The notes: generated by a model not told the origin, from the letters alone. A stretch of DNA of 45,703 nt from Clostridium thailandense (GCF_019207025.1 NZ_JAEEGC010000132.1:1-45703); one strand, 5' to 3'; shown: positions 26,801-35,414, counted from the stretch's first letter. Translations and numbers: made by a program.

Positions 26801-26981
26801 GGCTTTAGGTGAAGGAAGTGAAACCAGATCAGGTATGGCATGGGTTATAATAGGCGGAATGATAGCATCAACAATATTATCACCTATTATTCTTCCTGTA
26901 GTCTATACATTGATGGATGACTTGAAACATAAAATTTTCAAAAATCGTAATAACAAATCATATGTTACGGAGGCAGATTAA
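23877..26981 (+). CDS. RND-family (HAE1/AcrB-type) efflux transporter
   Basis: A 1034-residue inner-membrane transporter with a duplicated architecture: one N-terminal helix, a large extracytoplasmic loop, six helices including the proton-relay segment ILVDDSIVVLENIQRH, then the same again. Length is normal for AcrB-like pumps. It starts MSITEISVKRPAAITMV, as in many Firmicute HAE1 members. AAGGAGGCTAAAAA precedes ATG. An unusual run of eight glycines at 656-663, from GC-rich codons, lies in the second extracytoplasmic loop. The adaptor gene follows 1 nt later. No TolC partner is present, as expected for a single-membrane cell. Substrate unknown. Confidence 0.92.
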   Translation: MSITEISVKRPAAITMVIALLVGLGILGYTNLGAALLPSMTIPVITVSTSYNGASADDIKKDVVKPMEDAVAGISGIDTITSTSREGAGTVIIQFKDGTDMNTAFLDVQKAVDKAKRSLPSDASDPVISKIDTDAMSVMTLAVSGTASFDEIYNQADKLKTEIEKVPGVGQVTLGGADKKELIIKLDKTAVEYYGITINSISNTLKNSNTNMPAGQIKQDKIDKSIRVMGEFQNIDEIKNVLIPTANGGKVRLGEISDIALERPEATSETKLNGKKTISIDIQKQSDANVVEVVNNIKDRMNTLQKSIPKNMNIIVASDTTTFIKDSLSGIKHSLVEGVITTAIVLLFFLKSWRSSLVVLIAIPTSLISTFFMMYELKFTLNMMSLMALSLCIGILVDDSIVVLENIQRHLAQGKNPIRAAIEGRKEIGMAAVAITLCDVVVFLPIAFMSGVIGQYFKQFGLTIVFATLFSLFVSFTITPMLASRLVRHNAGEKVASVKRSLFGKIGIKINKFMENTTGLYKRFLIWSLDNRWKVITGLIACIVASVALVPLGFIGTEFMSNSDQSTFSISMTLTPGTNLKQTDEKAVQVDSYLKTFKEVKYYYTQVSDASVRINVTLVPKNERKKSQTQLASQVRSWGKKQLTGVNFSVSESQMGGGGGGGGSSSAINIKISGDNADTLKDLAKKVEDEVKSVKGTVDVTNSLDANDSELRVKIDRLAAAQYGVAVSDIASALRTGIQGSSAGTYRGDDDEYDMTLKFMDGQIKSASDVGAIKLQNSSAQQISLNQVASITEADSPKSIRRENRQDVVTVSASLEGRDLGSVNTDIKNKISSMSIPMGYTVSYGGSQKQMGDAFGSLAKAIIASIVLVYMILVVLYESFLTPLVRMLALPCAVIGALGILALTHNSLNMMSLIGFIMLDGLASKNGTLLIDYTNTLMKQGMNLREALIAAGTTRLRPIIMTSLTMIVGMLPSALALGEGSETRSGMAWVIIGGMIASTILSPIILPVVYTLMDDLKHKIFKNRNNKSYVTEAD

Positions 26982-26982
26982 T

Positions 26983-28209
26983 ATGAAGTTTAAAAAATTA
27001 AACAAAAAGTGGATTGTATTAATTGTTGTTATTCTTCTTGTAGGTGCAGGAGTTTATAAGGTTAAACATGGTAAGAAGCAGGCTCCTCAAGTGAGGAAGG
27101 AAGTTCAAAACGTTAAGTTGTATAAAATAACTACGCAAAATATATCCACAGATGTTACATATGCAGGAAAATTAGAGGCTGTAAAATCTGTTACGGTAAG
27201 TCCTAAAAACTCAGGAAAAGTTGCGACAGTCAATATTAACGTGGGAGATAAAGTAGCTGCTGGACAAACCCTTTTTACCCTTGATGCAGCATCGATTTCT
27301 GCAACCCTTCAGTCACAACAGGCAGCTCTTAATGTATCAAGAGCTAGTGTAAATGATAATATATTGAAGTATCAGCAAAGTGTTGCTAAAGATCAACTTA
27401 CTTATAATGATGCTAGCAATAACTATGAAAAGCAAAAAAAATTATTTGATACAGGAGCAATATCTCAGAAGGATTTAGATGCTGCAAAGCTAGCTCTTGA
27501 TAATGCTTCTGTAGCTTTACAAAACGATCAAGAGAACTTAAGACTTTTACAACAAGGTTCAACTTCTACATCGAGTGTTGCACAGGTAGCGCAAGCACAA
27601 GCTAATATTAATTCGACACAAGTGCAATTAAATGATTCAAATATAACATCACCTATAGCTGGTGTTGTATCTGTTAAAAATGTTGAAGTTGGTGAAATTA
27701 CTTCAGGATCAGCAGGAAGTGTCACAGTAATAGATACATCTTCATTAATAGCACAAATAACTGTTCCAGACAAGGTCGTAGGTAAACTTCAAGTTGGTCA
27801 GAGTGTACCAGTGACAATTGATGCAGCAGGTAATAAGAGTATTACAGGAGTTGTAGACAACATAAGCCCAGATGTAGATTCTAAAAGCAACTCATATATA
27901 ATTAAGATAAAAATAGACAACTCTAACGGAGAACTAAAGTCAGGTATGTTTGCTAAAATATCAATACCGGATCAACAGAAGGATACTGCTGTAGTTGTTC
28001 CAAACGAAGCTTTAAAGGAAGAAAATGGGATTAAATACTTATATACTGTAGAAAATAGCAAAATTAAGAAAATAGCTGTAGAAACAGGAATAGCTAATGA
28101 TAAAATTACTGAAATAAAAACAGATACTATTAAGGTTGGAACTAATATTATTACCGAAGGACAGAGTCTTTTAAATGATGGTGATAAGGTTAATGTAGTT
28201 AATAAATAA
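26983..28209 (+). CDS. RND efflux periplasmic-adaptor-type (membrane fusion) protein
   Basis: A 408-residue protein with an N-terminal membrane helix (about 9-28). It then has the adaptor order: half lipoyl domain (SVTVSPKNSGKVATVNINVGDKVAAGQTLFTLD), a coiled-coil hairpin rich in Gln/Ala/Leu (about 105-210), the second lipoyl half (NITSPIAGVVSVKNVEVGE), a beta-barrel and a membrane-proximal domain. ATG 26983 is chosen because GGAGG at 26969 precedes it; an in-frame ATG at 26962 lies upstream of that site. Stop and start of the two genes are 1 nt apart, so they form one efflux unit. Confidence 0.9.
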   Translation: MKFKKLNKKWIVLIVVILLVGAGVYKVKHGKKQAPQVRKEVQNVKLYKITTQNISTDVTYAGKLEAVKSVTVSPKNSGKVATVNINVGDKVAAGQTLFTLDAASISATLQSQQAALNVSRASVNDNILKYQQSVAKDQLTYNDASNNYEKQKKLFDTGAISQKDLDAAKLALDNASVALQNDQENLRLLQQGSTSTSSVAQVAQAQANINSTQVQLNDSNITSPIAGVVSVKNVEVGEITSGSAGSVTVIDTSSLIAQITVPDKVVGKLQVGQSVPVTIDAAGNKSITGVVDNISPDVDSKSNSYIIKIKIDNSNGELKSGMFAKISIPDQQKDTAVVVPNEALKEENGIKYLYTVENSKIKKIAVETGIANDKITEIKTDTIKVGTNIITEGQSLLNDGDKVNVVNK

Positions 28210-28229
28210 TTATATACAAGTTGCTTAAT

Positions 28230-28274
28230 AAAAAAGCATTGATCTTTTAGAGATAAGATCAATGCTTTTTTATT
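28230..28274 (+). terminator. Terminator of the efflux operon
   Basis: AAAAAAGCATTGATCTT (28230-28246) pairs perfectly with 28255-28271, which ends in a T-run. Confidence 0.88.
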
Positions 28275-28307
28275 GTATAAAATTTAAGATTTAAAATATT
28301 AGCAATG

Positions 28308-28341
28308 TGTAAAAATTGTAGACATGTAAATTATATATACA
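28308..28341 (+). promoter_or_regulatory. Tandem 17-mer TGT-N11-ACA pair, candidate activator-binding sites
   Basis: TGTAAAAATTGTAGACA (28308-28324) is followed directly by TGTAAATTATATATACA (28325-28341). Both begin TGTAAA and end ACA with 11 nt between TGT and ACA. They lie about 145 bp before the sigma-54 promoter at 28486, a normal distance for enhancer-binding activators. A matching pair occurs at 41678-41711. Confidence 0.65.
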
Positions 28342-28409
28342 AAACTATTCTATTTAGCTTATTAGAACAAACAACTGGTAATTAAAAAAAAGTGTATAAA
28401 TAATAGACG

Positions 28410-28441
28410 GTAAAATCTTATTGGTGGGATTTTACTTTTTT
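28410..28441 (+). terminator. Orphan terminator-like hairpin between activator sites and crt promoter
   Basis: GTAAAATC (28410-28417) pairs with GATTTTAC (28428-28435) and runs into TTTTTT. The efflux operon already ends at 28271, so this may insulate the sigma-54 promoter from read-through. Confidence 0.65.
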
Positions 28442-28485
28442 AATAATATTGTTGAATTTACAGGGCTTTTATAAAAATAGATGAT

Positions 28486-28501
28486 TGGCATGCTTATTGC
28501 T
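28486..28501 (+). promoter_or_regulatory. Sigma-54 promoter of the crt operon
   Basis: TGGCATG, CTTA, TTGCT (28486-28501) matches TGGCAYR-N4-TTGCW without a mismatch. The predicted start of transcription, around 28511, leaves a very short leader that contains the GAGGAGGG ribosome site. Confidence 0.88.
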
Positions 28502-28527
28502 GATATAAATGAGTGAGGAGGGATCAT

Positions 28528-29307
28528 ATGGAACATGAAAACGTTGTTTTAGATAAACAAAGTCATATTGCTATTCTAAGCTTTAATAGACCCAAAGCGT
28601 TAAATGCTTTAAATAGCGATGTTTTAAATGAGCTTAATCAAATATTAGATGAAATAAATAATGATGAAGAAATATATGTTGTAATAGTAACTGGTTATGG
28701 TAAAGCTTTTGTAGCAGGTGCAGATATATCAGAAATGAAAAATAAAACACCAGAAGAAGCCAGGAGATTTGCAGATTTAGGTTTAAGTGTTTTTAGAAAA
28801 ATAGAACTCATGGAGAAGCCTGTTATTGCTGCTGTAAATGGATTTGCATTAGGTGGCGGTTGTGAATTAGCTATGAGTTGTGATATTCGCATAGCTTCAG
28901 AAAAGGCAAAGTTTGGACAACCTGAAGTAGGATTAGGAATTACTCCAGGATTTGCTGGAACTCAAAGACTTTCTCGCTTAGTTGGAATTGCTAAGGCAAA
29001 AGAGCTAATATTTACAGGTGATTTGATTGATGCTGTTGAAGCAGAAAAATTAAGTTTAGTAAACAAAGTTGTAGTACATGACCAATTAATGACTGAAGCA
29101 TTAGTTTTAGCAGAAAAAATTGTTTCAAAAGCGCAAATAGCAATAAGATATTCAAAAACATCTATAAATAGAGGATTTGAAAGTGACATCGAAACAGGAA
29201 TGCAAATTGAAAAGAACTTATTTGGGTTATGTTTTTCAACAGATGATCAAACAGAGGGTATGGAAGCATTTTTAGAAAAAAGAAAAGCAAATTTTAAAAA
29301 TAAATAG
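28528..29307 (+). CDS. crt: Crotonase (3-hydroxybutyryl-CoA dehydratase)
   Basis: A 259-residue enoyl-CoA hydratase-fold enzyme interconverting (S)-3-hydroxybutyryl-CoA and crotonyl-CoA. Oxyanion-hole regions AGADISEM and GFALGGGCELAMSCD are present, and both catalytic glutamates are seen, in CELAMSCD and in FGQPEVGLGITPG. ATG 28528 follows GAGGAGGG; an in-frame GTG at 28513 lies within that site. It is first in a run crt-hbd-thl-maoC-bcd-etfB-etfA, an order unlike the crt-bcd-etfB-etfA-hbd order of C. acetobutylicum, and is transcribed from a sigma-54 promoter. Confidence 0.93.
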   Translation: MEHENVVLDKQSHIAILSFNRPKALNALNSDVLNELNQILDEINNDEEIYVVIVTGYGKAFVAGADISEMKNKTPEEARRFADLGLSVFRKIELMEKPVIAAVNGFALGGGCELAMSCDIRIASEKAKFGQPEVGLGITPGFAGTQRLSRLVGIAKAKELIFTGDLIDAVEAEKLSLVNKVVVHDQLMTEALVLAEKIVSKAQIAIRYSKTSINRGFESDIETGMQIEKNLFGLCFSTDDQTEGMEAFLEKRKANFKNK

Positions 29308-29320
29308 AGTATAGAATAAG

Positions 29321-29440
29321 CATGGCTGAAAGCAGACTTATCCTCCAGGGTATATTACCAAGCCTCAGTAGGATAAAAACTTTTAATCAGTCTGAAGCTT
29401 AGTATTTTGAAAATCTATGAGTATGAATGTTTAAGATTAA
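29321..29440. repeat. Degenerate repeat-family copy C between crt and hbd
   Basis: ACTTATCCTCCAGGG through ATAAAAACTTTT (29336-29383) aligns with the left arm of copy B. 29396-29428 (AGCTTAGTATTTTGAAAATC) aligns with 84-112 of copy A. The end CATGGCTGAAAGCAGACTTA is the family terminus. The right half is missing. It sits inside an operon and stops just before the hbd ribosome site. Confidence 0.6.
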
Positions 29441-29452
29441 AAGGAGGAAAAA

Positions 29453-30298
29453 ATGAAAGTATTTGTTTTAGGAGCAGGAACAATGGGTTCAGGGATTGTT
29501 CAGACTTTTGCTCAAGCAGGTTATGAAGTAGTAATGAGAGATATCGAAGAAAGCTTTGTTCAAAGGGGATATGGAGTAATAACTAAAAGTCTTGAAAAAA
29601 GCGTTCAAAAAGGAAAATTATTAGAAGAAGAAAAAAATAAAATTCTCAGCAGAATAACGCCTACAACAGATATAAATTTAGCTAAGGAAGCAGATTTAAT
29701 TATAGAGGCTGCTATTGAGAATATGGCTATTAAGAAAAAAATTTTTGCTGAATTAGATGCATTATGCAAACCAGAAGCTGTACTTGCGACTAATACATCT
29801 TCTTTATCAATCACTGATGTAGCAAGTGCTACAAAACAACCAGACAAAGTTATAGGTATGCATTTCTTTAATCCTGTTCCAGTAATGAAGCTAGTAGAGG
29901 TTATAAAAGGAATTGCTACTTCTGAAGAAACTAAAAATACAATTATTGAAATATCAAAAAACATTGGAAAAGATCCAGTAGAGGTTGAAGAAGCTCCAGG
30001 TTTTGTAGTTAATAGAATACTTATACCTATGATAAACGAGGCAGTAGGAATATTAGCAGATGGTGTTGCAAGTGTTGAAGATATTGATTTAGCAATGAAA
30101 CTAGGTGCAAACCATCCAATAGGACCTTTGGCATTGGCAGACTTAATAGGTAATGATGTATGCTTAGCAATCATGGAGGTATTATACTCAGAATTTGGTG
30201 ATTCAAAATATAGACCTCATCCTCTACTAAGAAAGATGGTTAGAGCAGGATATTTAGGAAGAAAAACAAAAAAAGGTTTTTATGATTATACAAAATAA
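29453..30298 (+). CDS. hbd: 3-hydroxybutyryl-CoA dehydrogenase
   Basis: A 281-residue cytoplasmic NAD(P)-dependent enzyme interconverting (S)-3-hydroxybutyryl-CoA and acetoacetyl-CoA. The N-terminal Rossmann motif [17 protein letters not shown], the catalytic His region [16 protein letters not shown] and the C-terminal domain [17 protein letters not shown] with [13 protein letters not shown] are all present. Length is standard (about 280). Strong AAAAGGAGG precedes ATG. It lies 145 nt after crt, the gap being filled by repeat copy C. Confidence 0.95.
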   Translation: MKVFVLGAGTMGSGIVQTFAQAGYEVVMRDIEESFVQRGYGVITKSLEKSVQKGKLLEEEKNKILSRITPTTDINLAKEADLIIEAAIENMAIKKKIFAELDALCKPEAVLATNTSSLSITDVASATKQPDKVIGMHFFNPVPVMKLVEVIKGIATSEETKNTIIEISKNIGKDPVEVEEAPGFVVNRILIPMINEAVGILADGVASVEDIDLAMKLGANHPIGPLALADLIGNDVCLAIMEVLYSEFGDSKYRPHPLLRKMVRAGYLGRKTKKGFYDYTK

Positions 30299-30337
30299 TA
30301 AATATATGTATTTTAAAAATTGATTAGAGGTGTGGTA

Positions 30338-31516
30338 ATGAGAGAAGTAGTTATAGCAAGTGCAGTAAGAACGGCTGTAGGATCTTTTGGAGGAAGTTTA
30401 AAAGATATATCAGCAGTTGATTTAGGAGCTTTAGTAATTAAAGAAGCACTAAATACATCAGGAATAAAACCTGAATTAGTAGACGAAGTAATAATGGGAA
30501 ATGTACTTCAGGCTGGTCTTGGACAAAATACAGCTAGGCAGTCTTCAGTAAAGGCTGGTATTCCAGTAGAAACTTCCTCCTTTACTATTAATAAGGTTTG
30601 TGGTTCTGGACTTAGAGCGGTCAGCTTAGCATTTCAAATGATTCTATCTGGGTACAATGATATTATAGTCGCAGGTGGAATGGAAAATATGTCAAGATCT
30701 CCATATTTGTTGAATAATGCAAGATGGGGACAAAGAATGGGAGACGGAAAGTTAATAGATGAATTAATTACAGACGGACTTTGGGATGCTTTTAATGGAT
30801 ATCACATGGGGATTACAGCAGAAAATATAGCAGAGCAATGGAATATAACTAGAGAAATGCAAGATGAATTTGCTTTAAGCTCTCAATTAAAAGCTGAAAT
30901 AGCCATAAGAGAAGGAAGATTCAAGGAAGAAATAGTTCCAGTAATTATACCTCAGAGAAAAGGAGAACCAAAAATATTTGACACAGATGAGTATCCAAGA
31001 GCAGGAGCAACTATTGAAAGTATGTCAAAATTAAAACCTGCATTTAAGAAAGATGGAACAGTCACTGCAGGTAATGCATCAGGAATAAATGATGGGGCAG
31101 CAGCTTTAGTTATAATGAGTGCTGAAAAAGCAGTAGAGCTTGGAATAAAGCCATTAGCTAAGATTGTATCTTTTGGTTCTAAAGGATTAGATCCTGCTAT
31201 TATGGGATATGGCCCTGTAGCATCAACTAAAGAAGCCATGCAAAGAGCTAACTTAACAATAGATGATATTGATTTAATAGAAGCAAATGAAGCTTTTGCA
31301 GCACAAAGCTTAGCTGTAGCTAAAGATTTAAAATTTGATATGAGTAAGGTAAATGTAAATGGAGGAGCTATAGCCTTAGGACATCCTATAGGAGCTTCAG
31401 GAGCTAGAATATTAGTTACACTTATTCATGAAATGATGAAGAGAGATTCTAAAAGAGGTCTTGCAACCTTATGTATAGGTGGAGGACAAGGAACAGCAGT
31501 TGTTATTGAAAGATAA
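30338..31516 (+). CDS. thl: Acetyl-CoA C-acetyltransferase (thiolase)
   Basis: The 392-residue thiolase condenses two acetyl-CoA to acetoacetyl-CoA, or cleaves acetoacetyl-CoA. The nucleophile cysteine is in [11 protein letters not shown], the catalytic His in [17 protein letters not shown] and the C-terminal acid/base Cys in [14 protein letters not shown] 30338 is preceded by AGAGGTGTGG; an in-frame TTG at 30320 precedes that site and is unlikely. It is third in the operon; with Hbd it provides the oxidative branch to acetyl-CoA. Confidence 0.94.
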   Translation: MREVVIASAVRTAVGSFGGSLKDISAVDLGALVIKEALNTSGIKPELVDEVIMGNVLQAGLGQNTARQSSVKAGIPVETSSFTINKVCGSGLRAVSLAFQMILSGYNDIIVAGGMENMSRSPYLLNNARWGQRMGDGKLIDELITDGLWDAFNGYHMGITAENIAEQWNITREMQDEFALSSQLKAEIAIREGRFKEEIVPVIIPQRKGEPKIFDTDEYPRAGATIESMSKLKPAFKKDGTVTAGNASGINDGAAALVIMSAEKAVELGIKPLAKIVSFGSKGLDPAIMGYGPVASTKEAMQRANLTIDDIDLIEANEAFAAQSLAVAKDLKFDMSKVNVNGGAIALGHPIGASGARILVTLIHEMMKRDSKRGLATLCIGGGQGTAVVIER

Positions 31517-31563
31517 GCTGCTGAACATTTAAGGTTTGAATGACAACATGAAATTGCTATAAG

Positions 31564-31615
31564 CTAAGGGGAAAGGCTGTGGACTTTTTCAAGCTGTGGA
31601 CCCTAAGCCCCTTAG
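31564..31615 (+). other. Stem-loop between thl and maoC
   Basis: CTAAGGGG (31564-31571) pairs with CCCCTTAG (31608-31615). The interior carries a direct repeat, CTGTGGAC twice. A-rich rather than T-rich sequence follows, so processing or partial attenuation is more likely than full termination. Confidence 0.45.
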
Positions 31616-31689
31616 TTAAAATAAATTAATTGGTTTTGATAGATTAATATTAACTTATAATTTTAATATAAATGAAAGGGAGAATAGAT

Positions 31690-32118
31690 ATGCAAGGATT
31701 AACTATTGATCAAATAAAAATAGGTGATAAGGTTTCAGTTGAAAAAACTATATCGGAAACAGATGTATACCTTTTTGCTGGAATTACTGGAGACTTAAAT
31801 CCGGCACATATAAACCAAGTTGTTTCAGAAAAGACAATGTTTAAAGGTAGAATTGCGCATGGAATACTGGTTTCAGGATTTATTTCTGCATGTCTTGGCA
31901 TGTATTTACCAGGACCAGGAACAATTTATATGGGTCAGCAACTTAAATTTACTGCACCAGTTCATATTGGAGACACAATAAAAGCAGAAGTAGAAGTTAT
32001 AGAAATGAATATAGAAAAAAATAGAGTTAAACTAAGAACTGTTTGCACAAATCAAGATGGAAAAGTTGTCATTGATGGAGAAGCATTAGTCATGCCTCCA
32101 AAGAAAGTTTCAGCATAA
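31690..32118 (+). CDS. MaoC-like (R)-specific enoyl-CoA hydratase, PhaJ type
   Basis: A 142-residue hot-dog-fold hydratase. The catalytic Asp/His pair of PhaJ enzymes is seen in FAGITGDLNPAHIN, followed by RIAHGILVSGFISACLG and the strand region YMGQQLKFTAPVHIGDTI. PhaJ enzymes convert crotonyl-CoA and (R)-3-hydroxybutyryl-CoA. With Crt, which is (S)-specific, this gives epimerisation between the two 3-hydroxybutyryl-CoA forms through crotonyl-CoA. ATG 31690 has AAAGGGAG upstream; ATG 31672 precedes that site and is unlikely. Confidence 0.88.
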   Translation: MQGLTIDQIKIGDKVSVEKTISETDVYLFAGITGDLNPAHINQVVSEKTMFKGRIAHGILVSGFISACLGMYLPGPGTIYMGQQLKFTAPVHIGDTIKAEVEVIEMNIEKNRVKLRTVCTNQDGKVVIDGEALVMPPKKVSA

Positions 32119-32264
32119 CTAATTTCAGATAGATAAATAAAGCTATATAAAGTTAAATGTATTTTGTAAAGTTTTAATTTAAAAAGTTTTTAATAAAAAA
32201 GGTTTGTTTATTAACAAACAAAGTATATTAAAATATATATCTTAAATCAAGAGGAGGACCAATT

Positions 32265-33404
32265 ATGGATTTTACATTGTCAAAAGAACAAGAACTAGTA
32301 AGACAAATGGTAAGAGAATTTGCCGAGAATGAAGTTAAACCATTAGCTGCAGAAATTGATCAAACAGAAAGATTCCCAATGGAAACAGTAGAAAAAATGG
32401 CTAAATACGGAATGATGGGTATACCATTTGCTAAAGAATATGGTGGAGCAGGTGGAGATACTCTCTCATATATATTAGCAGTTGAAGAGTTATCAAAGGT
32501 TTGTGGTACTACTGGAGTTATACTTTCAGCACACACATCTTTATGTGCATCGGTAATTGACAAATATGGTACTGAAGAGCATAAGAAAAAATACCTGGTA
32601 CCTCTTGCAAAGGGAGAAAAGTTAGGAGCCTTTGGTTTAACAGAGCCAAATGCGGGAACAGATGCGGCAGGACAGCAAACAACAGCAGTACTTGATGGAG
32701 ATAATTATATAATTAATGGACAAAAGATATTTATAACAAATGGTGGAAAAGCTGATATCTTTATAGTATTTGCTATGACAGATAGAAGTAAAGGAACAAA
32801 GGGAATCTCCGCATTTATAGTAGAAAAAGGATTTAAGGGTTTCTCAATAGGAAAATTAGAAGATAAGATGGGAATAAGAGCATCATCAACAACAGAGTTA
32901 GTATTTGAAGAATGTGTAGTACCAAAGGAAAATTTATTGAGCAAAGAAGGGAAAGGCTTTGGTATTGCTATGGGTACCCTAGATGGAGGAAGAATTGGTA
33001 TAGCAGCTCAGGCACTTGGAATAGCAGAAGGTGCTTTCAATGAAGCTGTAGCTTATATGAAAGAAAGAAAACAGTTCGGAAGATCATTAGATAAGTTCCA
33101 GGGACTTTCATGGGCAGTAGCTGAAATGGATACAAAAATAGAAGCTGCAAGACACCTAGTATATAAGGCAGCATGTAAGAAGGATGCTGGACTTTCATAT
33201 ACAGTAGATGCCGCTAGAGCTAAATTATTTGCAGCAGATATAGCTATGGAAGTAACAACAAAAGCAGTTCAATTATTCGGCGGATATGGATATACAAAGG
33301 ATTATCCTGTTGAAAGAATGATGAGAGATGCTAAGATAACAGAAATCTATGAAGGAACATCACAGGTTCAAAAGATGGTTATCTCAGGAAGCGTATTTAG
33401 ATAA
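32265..33404 (+). CDS. bcd: Butyryl-CoA dehydrogenase
   Basis: The 379-residue FAD acyl-CoA dehydrogenase reduces crotonyl-CoA to butyryl-CoA. FAD/substrate loops GAFGLTEPNAGTDA and FITNGGKADIFIV, the arginine-rich ERKQFGRSL, and the C-terminal catalytic base Glu363 in EIYEGTSQ are present. It is followed directly by etfB and etfA, the arrangement of clostridial electron-bifurcating Bcd-EtfAB, which couples NADH oxidation to reduction of both crotonyl-CoA and ferredoxin. AGAGGAGGACCAATT precedes ATG. The 146-nt gap before it holds a small dyad at 32202-32219 and could contain an internal promoter. Confidence 0.94.
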   Translation: MDFTLSKEQELVRQMVREFAENEVKPLAAEIDQTERFPMETVEKMAKYGMMGIPFAKEYGGAGGDTLSYILAVEELSKVCGTTGVILSAHTSLCASVIDKYGTEEHKKKYLVPLAKGEKLGAFGLTEPNAGTDAAGQQTTAVLDGDNYIINGQKIFITNGGKADIFIVFAMTDRSKGTKGISAFIVEKGFKGFSIGKLEDKMGIRASSTTELVFEECVVPKENLLSKEGKGFGIAMGTLDGGRIGIAAQALGIAEGAFNEAVAYMKERKQFGRSLDKFQGLSWAVAEMDTKIEAARHLVYKAACKKDAGLSYTVDAARAKLFAADIAMEVTTKAVQLFGGYGYTKDYPVERMMRDAKITEIYEGTSQVQKMVISGSVFR

Positions 33405-33427
33405 TAAAGATTAAGGAGGCCAACAAA

Positions 33428-34207
33428 ATGAACATAGTAGTTTGTTTAAAACAAGTTCCAGATACAACAGAAGTTAAAATAGATCCAAAAACAGGAACTC
33501 TTATAAGAGAAGGTGTTCCATCAATAATAAACCCAGATGACAAAAATGCATTAGAAGAAGCATTAGTATTAAAAGAAAAGACAGGAGCAAAAGTCACAAT
33601 AATAAGCATGGGACCACCACAAGCAGAAAAGGCATTAAGAGAAGCAATAGCAATGGGAGCAGATGAAGCAATACTGATATCTGATAGAGCATTTGCAGGA
33701 GCAGATACATTAGCTACATCAAATGCATTAGCAGGAGCATTAAGAAAGTTAGATTATGATATAGTATTTGCTGGAAGACAGGCTATAGATGGAGATACAG
33801 CACAAGTTGGACCAGAAATAGCTGAGCATTTAAATATTCCACAGATAACTTATGTAGAAAAGGTAGATATTGAAGGAGACTTCTTAAAAGTACAAAGAGC
33901 ATGGGAAGATGGATATGAAGTAATAAGTGTAAAAACACCAGTACTTCTAACTGCGATAAAAGAATTAAATGAGCCAAGATATATGCATATGGCAAACATC
34001 TTCGAAACATATAAAAAAGAAGTAAAGATATGGAGTGCAGCTGATATAGATGTTGACAAATCTCTTCTTGGATTAGCTGGATCACCGACAAAAGTTAAGA
34101 GATCAATGACTAAAGAAGCAAAAGGACAGGGTGAATTAGTGAATTTACCAGCAAAAGAGACAGCAGCATATGCAGTTTCAAAATTAAAAGAGAAGCACTT
34201 TATCTAA
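33428..34207 (+). CDS. etfB: Electron transfer flavoprotein beta subunit
   Basis: A 259-residue subunit with the family opening MNIVVCLKQVPDTTEVKIDP, the signature VFAGRQAIDGDTAQVGPEIAEHL and the AMP/FAD-binding middle. AAGGAGGCCAACAAA precedes ATG, 23 nt after bcd. In bifurcating Etf complexes the beta-side FAD takes electrons from NADH and splits them. The stop codon lies within the first unit of the 20-nt repeats that fill the gap to etfA. Confidence 0.95.
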   Translation: MNIVVCLKQVPDTTEVKIDPKTGTLIREGVPSIINPDDKNALEEALVLKEKTGAKVTIISMGPPQAEKALREAIAMGADEAILISDRAFAGADTLATSNALAGALRKLDYDIVFAGRQAIDGDTAQVGPEIAEHLNIPQITYVEKVDIEGDFLKVQRAWEDGYEVISVKTPVLLTAIKELNEPRYMHMANIFETYKKEVKIWSAADIDVDKSLLGLAGSPTKVKRSMTKEAKGQGELVNLPAKETAAYAVSKLKEKHFI

Positions 34208-34297
34208 GCAGACATCCAAAATCTTAAGCAGGCATCTAAAATCTATGATTTTGAGATGATCGCTTACACAGAGTGTTGATTTTGAGATGGTCGCTTA
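34205..34297. repeat. Four copies of a 20-nt unit in inverted pairs between etfB and etfA
   Basis: Two direct tandem copies, at 34205-34224 and 34225-34244 (TAAGCAGGCATCTAAAATCT in the second), are followed by two inverted copies at 34247-34266 and 34278-34297 (GATTTTGAGATGATCGCTTA in the first). Copy 2 and copy 3 form a tight hairpin, with copies 1 and 4 able to pair outside it. The first copy includes the etfB stop codon. Confidence 0.75.
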
Positions 34298-34349
34298 CTC
34301 ATTCGACGGCAGGAGAAGGAGTTTCATATAAAAATAGGAGGGGTTTAGA

Positions 34350-35351
34350 ATGAACATAGCAGATTATAAAGGCGTATGGGTATTTGCTGAACAAAGAGAT
34401 GGAAAACTTCAAAAAGTAGCATTGGAATTATTAGGAAAAGGTAGAGAATTAGCAGATAAGTTAGGAGTAGAGGTAACAGCATTATTACTTGGAAGCGAAA
34501 TAGATGATATAGCAAAAGAACTAGTAGCATATGGTGCAGATAAAGTAGTATATGCAGATAGTCCACTTCTAAAACATTTTACAACAGATGGATATACAAA
34601 GGTTATATGTGATTTAGTAGATGTAATGAAACCAGAAGCTATATTAGTAGGAGCTACATTTATAGGAAGAGATTTAGGACCAAGAGTAGCAGCAAGACTT
34701 GCAACAGGACTAACAGCTGACTGTACATCTCTTGATATAGATTTAGAAAATAAGAATTTGCTTATGACAAGACCAGCCTTTGGTGGAAATCTAATGGCTA
34801 CAATAGTTTGTGGAGATCACAGACCACAGATGTCAACAGTAAGACCAGGAGTATTTGAAAAATTAGTTAAAGATACTTTAAGGAATGGAGAAATTCAAAA
34901 GATAGCTGCTAATTTAACAGAAACAGATATAAGAACTAAGACAATAGATGTAGTTAAAGCTTGTAAAGACTGCGCTGACATTGGAGAAGCTAAGATAATA
35001 GTTTCAGGTGGAAGAGGGATAGGAAGCAAAGAAGGCTTCGAAGTTCTAAAAGACCTTGCAGATGCATTAGGTGGAATAGTAGCAGGCTCAAGAGCGGCTA
35101 TAGACAATGGTTGGTTAGATAAAGCATACCAAGTTGGACAAACTGGAAAAACAGTTAGACCAAATTTATATATAGCTTGCGGAATATCAGGAGCAATACA
35201 ACATTTAGCAGGAATGCAGGATAGTGACTATATTATAGCTATAAATAAAGATGCAGATGCTTCAATAATGAAAGTAGCTGACCTTGCATTAGTTGGTGAT
35301 TACAAAAAGCTTGTGCCTGAGCTTATAGCTCAAATAAAAGAATTGAATTAA
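34350..35351 (+). CDS. etfA: Electron transfer flavoprotein alpha subunit
   Basis: A 333-residue subunit with an N-terminal alpha/beta domain and the C-terminal FAD-binding signature, seen as GSRAAIDNGWLDKAYQVGQTGKTVRPNLYIACGISGAIQHLAGM. No ferredoxin-like extension is present, unlike some longer clostridial EtfA. GGAGGGGTTTAGA precedes ATG. It is the last gene of the crt operon and a terminator follows at 35367. Confidence 0.95.
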   Translation: MNIADYKGVWVFAEQRDGKLQKVALELLGKGRELADKLGVEVTALLLGSEIDDIAKELVAYGADKVVYADSPLLKHFTTDGYTKVICDLVDVMKPEAILVGATFIGRDLGPRVAARLATGLTADCTSLDIDLENKNLLMTRPAFGGNLMATIVCGDHRPQMSTVRPGVFEKLVKDTLRNGEIQKIAANLTETDIRTKTIDVVKACKDCADIGEAKIIVSGGRGIGSKEGFEVLKDLADALGGIVAGSRAAIDNGWLDKAYQVGQTGKTVRPNLYIACGISGAIQHLAGMQDSDYIIAINKDADASIMKVADLALVGDYKKLVPELIAQIKELN

Positions 35352-35366
35352 TCAAAAAAGTTATAG

Positions 35367-35404
35367 AATCTCTTTGTAGAATAAATGCAAAGAGATTTTG
35401 CTAT
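35367..35404 (+). terminator. Terminator of the crt-etfA operon
   Basis: AATCTCTTTG (35367-35376) pairs perfectly with CAAAGAGATT (35388-35397), followed by TTGCTATTTT. Confidence 0.78.
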
Positions 35405-35414
35405 TTTAGATTTC

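Noticed and set aside
29605..30174. 189-codon minus-strand open frame within hbd
   Set aside because: It is antisense to a clear hbd gene; its composition mirrors the sense codons and no start signal is present.
32202..32219. GTTTGTT-TATT-AACAAAC dyad upstream of bcd as a Rex operator
   Set aside because: The half-sites do not fit TTGTTAA-N4-TTAACAA when aligned on the same centre; only the general TTGTT/AACAA flavour is shared.
34205..34297. CRISPR array
   Set aside because: The repeats are only 20 nt, abut without spacers and are partly inverted; no cas genes are present.
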